A DNA stretch of 44,373 bases, taken from positions 1 through 44,373 of the forward strand of contig NZ_JACBGH010000014.1 in assembly GCF_013391695.1 (NCBI RefSeq). The letters run 5' to 3'. The DNA comes from Thiomicrorhabdus cannonii. Its GTDB lineage: Bacteria; Pseudomonadota; Gammaproteobacteria; Thiomicrospirales; Thiomicrospiraceae. The position numbers were made by a program, and so were the translations under genes. A model generated the notes under the pieces. It saw only the letters and a program-made list of their open reading frames with translations, was not told the origin of the DNA and did no database searches. This document shows, piece by piece, positions 41,124 through 44,373 of the stretch (its first letter is position 1; every line of letters begins with the position of its first letter).

Positions 41124-41927
41124 TCAACTATGCGTGCCCATCTCGATCAGCCCCATCACAATTTCGATGCCGATCAGCACGATGATGATCCACTCCAGAA
41201 ACGAACTGTGTTTGTGGTTGTAGAGCTCCATCATCATGGTGATGTCCTCTTTCATGGTATTGAGCTTGAAGCTCATGATTTCAAATCTTTCCTGCAGTTC
41301 GAGCTGCTCCGCGAGGCGGATATAAAGCTGTTCGTAGGCTTCGTTGTCCCACAGGATATTGGGCTTGTCGAGCAACAGCAGATCCAGCAGTATGTCGTGG
41401 CGCAGCAGACTGATTTGCTGGGCGTAGTCGGCAAACTGCCGGCGTCGTTTCCATCCCAAGCCCGCGGTGGTCGTTTCCATCATGTGGCGGCCTTTGCTGA
41501 AATGGCGTTCCACCTGATGTTCGAATTTTTCCAACCCGACGCTTTGCGCAATTACCAGCGCCACGATCATCACCGGCCACAGGCTTAATTCGGGCAGTTC
41601 GATGCGGTCGTTGTTGACGTCGAAAGGCTGTGACATTTTAGGATTGATACGCAGCTGGTAGTCCTGATGCAGGTAGTGGGTTTCGAACTGTTCTGCCTGA
41701 TAGAGACCGAGCTGCAATAAGGTCTGCACAATCTGTTCGCGCGACCAGTCCACAAAGGTGATCACGTCGAATTCGGTAAAAAACAGCAGGCGGCCGTCGT
41801 CGAGTTCGACATAGAAGCACGCTTCGATGCCTTTGTTGAGTTGCAGTCCGAGTTTGTTCATGACCTCATAGCGGTTCAAATCCGGCGGTAAGTAGACTGA
41901 AAGCAGGGTGTGTTTTGCTGTGGTCAT
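41124..41927 (-). CDS. RMD1/DUF155 family protein
   Basis: A 267-residue protein of the RMD1/DUF155 family. The C-terminal half carries the family blocks LLLLDKPNILWDNEAYEQLY, LAEQLELQERFEIMSFKL and SSFLEWIIIVLIGIEIVMG, the last being the single C-terminal membrane anchor (about 245-262). The N-terminal half, which contains LLFFTEFDVITFVDW, is also typical. Yeast members act at mitochondrial ribosomes; the bacterial role is unknown. The start is the last ATG before an AT-rich 188-base gap. Confidence 0.85.
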   Translation of the reverse strand: MTTAKHTLLSVYLPPDLNRYEVMNKLGLQLNKGIEACFYVELDDGRLLFFTEFDVITFVDWSREQIVQTLLQLGLYQAEQFETHYLHQDYQLRINPKMSQPFDVNNDRIELPELSLWPVMIVALVIAQSVGLEKFEHQVERHFSKGRHMMETTTAGLGWKRRRQFADYAQQISLLRHDILLDLLLLDKPNILWDNEAYEQLYIRLAEQLELQERFEIMSFKLNTMKEDITMMMELYNHKHSSFLEWIIIVLIGIEIVMGLIEMGTHS

Positions 41928-42115
41928 GGCGCGTACTCCGTTGTGGACCGTCGTTGTTTCTTTTGTGATTATAATGAGTTAGCGTGCGATGTACAGACAA
42001 GTTCCGTGTTCGTAAGTAGTTATTAGTACAGAAGTTTCGAAGCGTTGGTTTGTCATTTACTTTTAATACGTTTCTGCTTTAATAGCAGGGTGTATTTTCA
42101 TTTGGAGTATCAACG

Positions 42116-44215
42116 ATGATCTCGATTAAATCCCGTTTTATCATGTTAATCGGCTTTATGCTCGGTGTGATTGTCTTTCTGATGGCGGCCGGCATCGGCA
42201 TGATGAAAAGCAATAATCAGTCGTTTGAAGCGCTCTACGCCGACCGTATTGTGCCGCTGCGGGATTTGAAGACTATCGCCGATTTGTATGCCGTCAATAT
42301 CGTGGATACCAGCCACAAGCTGCGCAACGGCCAGCTGACATTCGAGCAGGCCAAGAACAATATCGAACAGGCCGAGGCGCAGATCAAACAGAAGTGGAGC
42401 GGCTATATGGCCACCACCTTGACGCCCGAAGAGGCCAAACTGGCAAACCAGGCGCAGAAGCTGATGGTGCAGGCCGACAATTCGTTGAAGGAGTTGTTCG
42501 GCGCAGTGGCCGCTCAGGATATGGATCGCGTCACGCAGTATACGTTGGGCGACCTCTACACGTTTATTGATCCGGTTTCCGATGCCGTCAGCGCCTTGGT
42601 GAATCTGCAGCTGGATGTGGCCGCCGAGATGAAGGCCGAACAGGAGCGTGAATACGAAACAGTGTTCACGCTGAGTGTCGTCATCGGCATTCTGATTGTG
42701 TTGGCGGCGGCGCTGCTTTCGTGGAAGATTCTGCGAGCGGTGCTGGAACCCATGAACGAGTTGGTGGCGGTTTCGCAACAGGTGGTTCAGGAGGGTGATT
42801 TCTCGCGCCGCATCACCATCCACCGTCAGGATGAGATCGGTCAGGCTTCGGCGGCGTTCAACCGTCTGATCGAACAGGTCAGTGATGCGTTGGTTGAAGC
42901 CAATGCGACGGTCGATGCGATAGCCAAGGGCAATTTCGGTTTGCGTATGCAGGGGCAGTATGTGGGCGAGCTGCAACGCCTGAAAGATGGCGTCAATGCG
43001 TCTGCCGACAGCGTGGCCTTTACCATGAACGAGCTGGGTAAAATCATGCAGGCACTGGAAGACGGCCGTCTGGATGCCAAGATGGACGGGCGCGTGGCCG
43101 AAGGGTTCCGTCATCAGGTCGAGCGTGCGCTGGGCAGCGCCAATACCATCATCGAGCAGATCAACGGCGTGATGCAGGCGATGGCTCAGGGCGATTTCTC
43201 GCAGCGGGTTGCCGCACAGGCTGCCGGCAGTTTCGATCAGCTTAAACAGAATGTGAACCAGTCGCTGGACGCGCTGGAAGCGGCCATGCAGGCGATTCAG
43301 ACGGTGATGGAGGCGTTGCGCAACGGTGATCTGACGCGGCAGATGGATGGTACCTATCCGGGCGTTTTGCGTACCATTCAGGAAAGTTTGAACGGTTCGA
43401 TCGGCAATCTGGAACGTATTGTCACGCAGGCGCTGGAGGCGAGCAATATTGTTTCGGGTGCGTCGGAAGAAGTCTCCAAAGGCGCTTTGGATCTGAGCCA
43501 ACGCGTGCAGCAGCAGGCGGCGGCGATTGAGGAGACTTCGGCGACGATGGAAGAGATGAATTCCGCGGTGCAGAACAATACCGATTCGGCGACCGAGGCC
43601 GCCAAGCTGTCGCAACAGGTGCAGCGTAAAACCGAGCATGGCGCAACGGTGATGGACAAGACGATTGAGGCGATGCATGCGATTGAAAGTTCCAGCCAGC
43701 GCATCAACGAAATTGTCAGCCTGATTGACAGTATCGCCTTCCAAACCAACTTGCTGGCACTGAACGCGGCCGTGGAAGCGGCGCGTGCCGGTGAGCACGG
43801 TCGCGGCTTCGCGGTGGTGGCCGGTGAGGTGCGCGGTCTGGCGCAAAAGGCCGCCGATGCCGCGAAGGACATCAAAGATTTGATTACTGAAAGCAGCCAG
43901 CGTGTGCAGGAAGGTTCGCAGCTTGCCGGCGAATCGGGCCAAATGCTGGGTGAAATCAAAACGGCGATTACCCAGGTCAGCGACATGATTGAACAGATTG
44001 CCCGCGCTTCGGCCGAGCAGGCGAATGGCGTGGGTCAGGTGCATAACGCCATCAACGACATTGACAGTGCCACCCAGCAGAACGCGGCTTTGGTGGAACA
44101 GACCTCGGCGGCATCGGAAAGCATGGCCGAACAGGCGCAGGGCTTGGCGCGTGAAATGGCGTTTTTCAAAACCAAGGCAAGCTCTGGCGTGCGTGCGTTG
44201 CCCTTCAGGGGGTAA
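42116..44215 (+). CDS. Methyl-accepting chemotaxis protein with a poly-HAMP array
   Basis: A 699-residue chemoreceptor. A first membrane helix (about 9-29), a periplasmic four-helix-bundle domain of about 155 residues and a second helix (about 185-205) lead to a canonical HAMP domain (about 206-258). Four more HAMP-like units follow at about 265, 310, 352 and 396, with starts such as [32 protein letters not shown] and [11 protein letters not shown]. The signalling domain has the hairpin tip [20 protein letters not shown] (from about 537). There is no C-terminal NWETF-type tether. The ligand is unknown. GGAG lies 8 bases before the ATG. Confidence 0.93.
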   Translation: MISIKSRFIMLIGFMLGVIVFLMAAGIGMMKSNNQSFEALYADRIVPLRDLKTIADLYAVNIVDTSHKLRNGQLTFEQAKNNIEQAEAQIKQKWSGYMATTLTPEEAKLANQAQKLMVQADNSLKELFGAVAAQDMDRVTQYTLGDLYTFIDPVSDAVSALVNLQLDVAAEMKAEQEREYETVFTLSVVIGILIVLAAALLSWKILRAVLEPMNELVAVSQQVVQEGDFSRRITIHRQDEIGQASAAFNRLIEQVSDALVEANATVDAIAKGNFGLRMQGQYVGELQRLKDGVNASADSVAFTMNELGKIMQALEDGRLDAKMDGRVAEGFRHQVERALGSANTIIEQINGVMQAMAQGDFSQRVAAQAAGSFDQLKQNVNQSLDALEAAMQAIQTVMEALRNGDLTRQMDGTYPGVLRTIQESLNGSIGNLERIVTQALEASNIVSGASEEVSKGALDLSQRVQQQAAAIEETSATMEEMNSAVQNNTDSATEAAKLSQQVQRKTEHGATVMDKTIEAMHAIESSSQRINEIVSLIDSIAFQTNLLALNAAVEAARAGEHGRGFAVVAGEVRGLAQKAADAAKDIKDLITESSQRVQEGSQLAGESGQMLGEIKTAITQVSDMIEQIARASAEQANGVGQVHNAINDIDSATQQNAALVEQTSAASESMAEQAQGLAREMAFFKTKASSGVRALPFRG

Positions 44216-44251
44216 GCCCGTTCGCAGGGTTCTGAAACCGGCTTACTGAAG

Positions 44252-44373
44252 TGACCCCCAAATGTTGGACACCAACTTTGGGGGTTTTTCATGTCCAAAT
44301 ACAGTCGCAATACAAAAGTCACCATAGCAAAGCGCTATCTTCAGGGCGAAAATTCTACCGCTCTCTCAACACT
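44252..44373 (+). mobile_element. Left end of an IS3-family (IS150-like) insertion sequence, cut by the window edge
   Basis: The terminal sequence TGACCCCCAAATGTTGGACA has the TG start and GTTGGACA pattern common to IS150-group ends, and is directly followed by the transposase orfA. The end can form a hairpin (CCCCCAAA with TTTGGGGG). The element begins 36 bases after the MCP stop. Only this end is visible, so no target duplication can be checked. Confidence 0.85.
44291..44373 (+). CDS. IS3-family transposase OrfA, N-terminal fragment
   Basis: The reading frame begins MSKYSRNTKVTIAKRYLQGE and continues with NSTALST to the window edge. This is the usual start of the helix-turn-helix OrfA protein of IS150-like elements, which binds the element ends. 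The rest of orfA and all of orfB lie outside the window. Confidence 0.85.
   Translation, partial: MSKYSRNTKVTIAKRYLQGENSTALST

Noticed and set aside
42384-42400. GAACAGGCC strings in the MCP and similar partial matches (18152, 19072, 20919, 30130, 39916)
   Set aside because: They match only 8-10 core bases and follow common codon pairs, so I do not count them as copies.
42146-44044. A 632-codon open frame on the minus strand across the MCP gene
   Set aside because: It is antisense to a clear chemoreceptor. Its translation is His/Leu/Arg-rich with no domain, and it results from codon bias in a GC-rich gene.

Overview
The window looks like a piece of chromosome from a free-living, flagellated gammaproteobacterium. 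The evidence is a 5S rRNA with E. coli-like sequence, the sspA-sspB pair, rmuC, a complete EF-P beta-lysylation module (efp, epmA, epmB), MSHA-type pilus machinery, a sigma-28-dependent flagellin and a polar chemoreceptor-like MCP. A complete mevalonate operon is unusual for this class. It fits groups such as Legionellales or Thiotrichales/Piscirickettsiaceae-type sulfur oxidisers, but I cannot fix the genus from the sequence alone.

Layout. (1) 1-110: 3' end of a 5S rRNA gene and the rRNA operon terminator. (2) 0.2-10.9 kb, plus strand: MSHA-like type IV pilus machinery (mshM, mshL, mshN, mshE, mshG, then three genes in the positions of mshI/J/K) with no pilin gene in view. This block is visibly more AT-rich than the rest. 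(3) 10.9-13.5 kb: rmuC, a GNAT acetyltransferase and a DTW-domain tRNA modification enzyme. (4) 13.5-23.0 kb: a lipid-linked sugar locus. A minus-strand operon (GtrA, DprE1-like, DprE2-like, ManC, GT39, GT2-GtrA) diverges from a plus-strand operon (DPPR synthase-like UbiA protein, PAP2-like phosphatase, second GT39). Together they look like a decaprenylphosphoryl-arabinose-type pathway next to a polyprenyl-phosphate-mannose pathway. (5) 23.1-25.6 kb: epmB divergent from efp-epmA. (6) 25.6-27.8 kb: azoR, a 262-bp MITE-like element, sspA-sspB. (7) 27.8-34.2 kb, minus strand: mvaA, fni, mvaS, mevalonate kinase, a second GHMP kinase (probably phosphomevalonate kinase) and mvaD, the whole route from acetoacetyl-CoA to IPP/DMAPP. 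(8) 34.3-41.9 kb: parvulin, a stand-alone flagellin, two small membrane proteins, a SYLF protein, lemA plus M48 protease, a 2OG-Fe(II) oxygenase and an RMD1/DUF155 protein. (9) 42.1-44.2 kb: an MCP with a poly-HAMP array. (10) The window ends inside an IS3-family (IS150-like) element.

The genes connect as follows. The mevalonate operon supplies IPP/DMAPP for polyprenyl phosphate. That lipid is the carrier used by the UbiA/DprE/GT2/GT39 enzymes, which would deliver arabinose- and mannose-type sugars in the periplasm, possibly to pilin, flagellin or LPS. The EF-P module supports translation of polyproline stretches.

The two most striking non-genic signals are these. (a) A short dispersed repeat, core CCGGCCTGTT(G/C)A, occurs 14 times exactly (plus one near-match) between 12.4 and 40.1 kb, in both orientations, in genes in several reading frames and between genes. 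It behaves like a DNA uptake sequence and is absent from the first 12.4 kb. (b) A MITE-like element with 18-bp perfect terminal inverted repeats and a 4-bp target duplication has inserted inside what reads as a TTGACA-N16-TATAAC promoter upstream of sspA.
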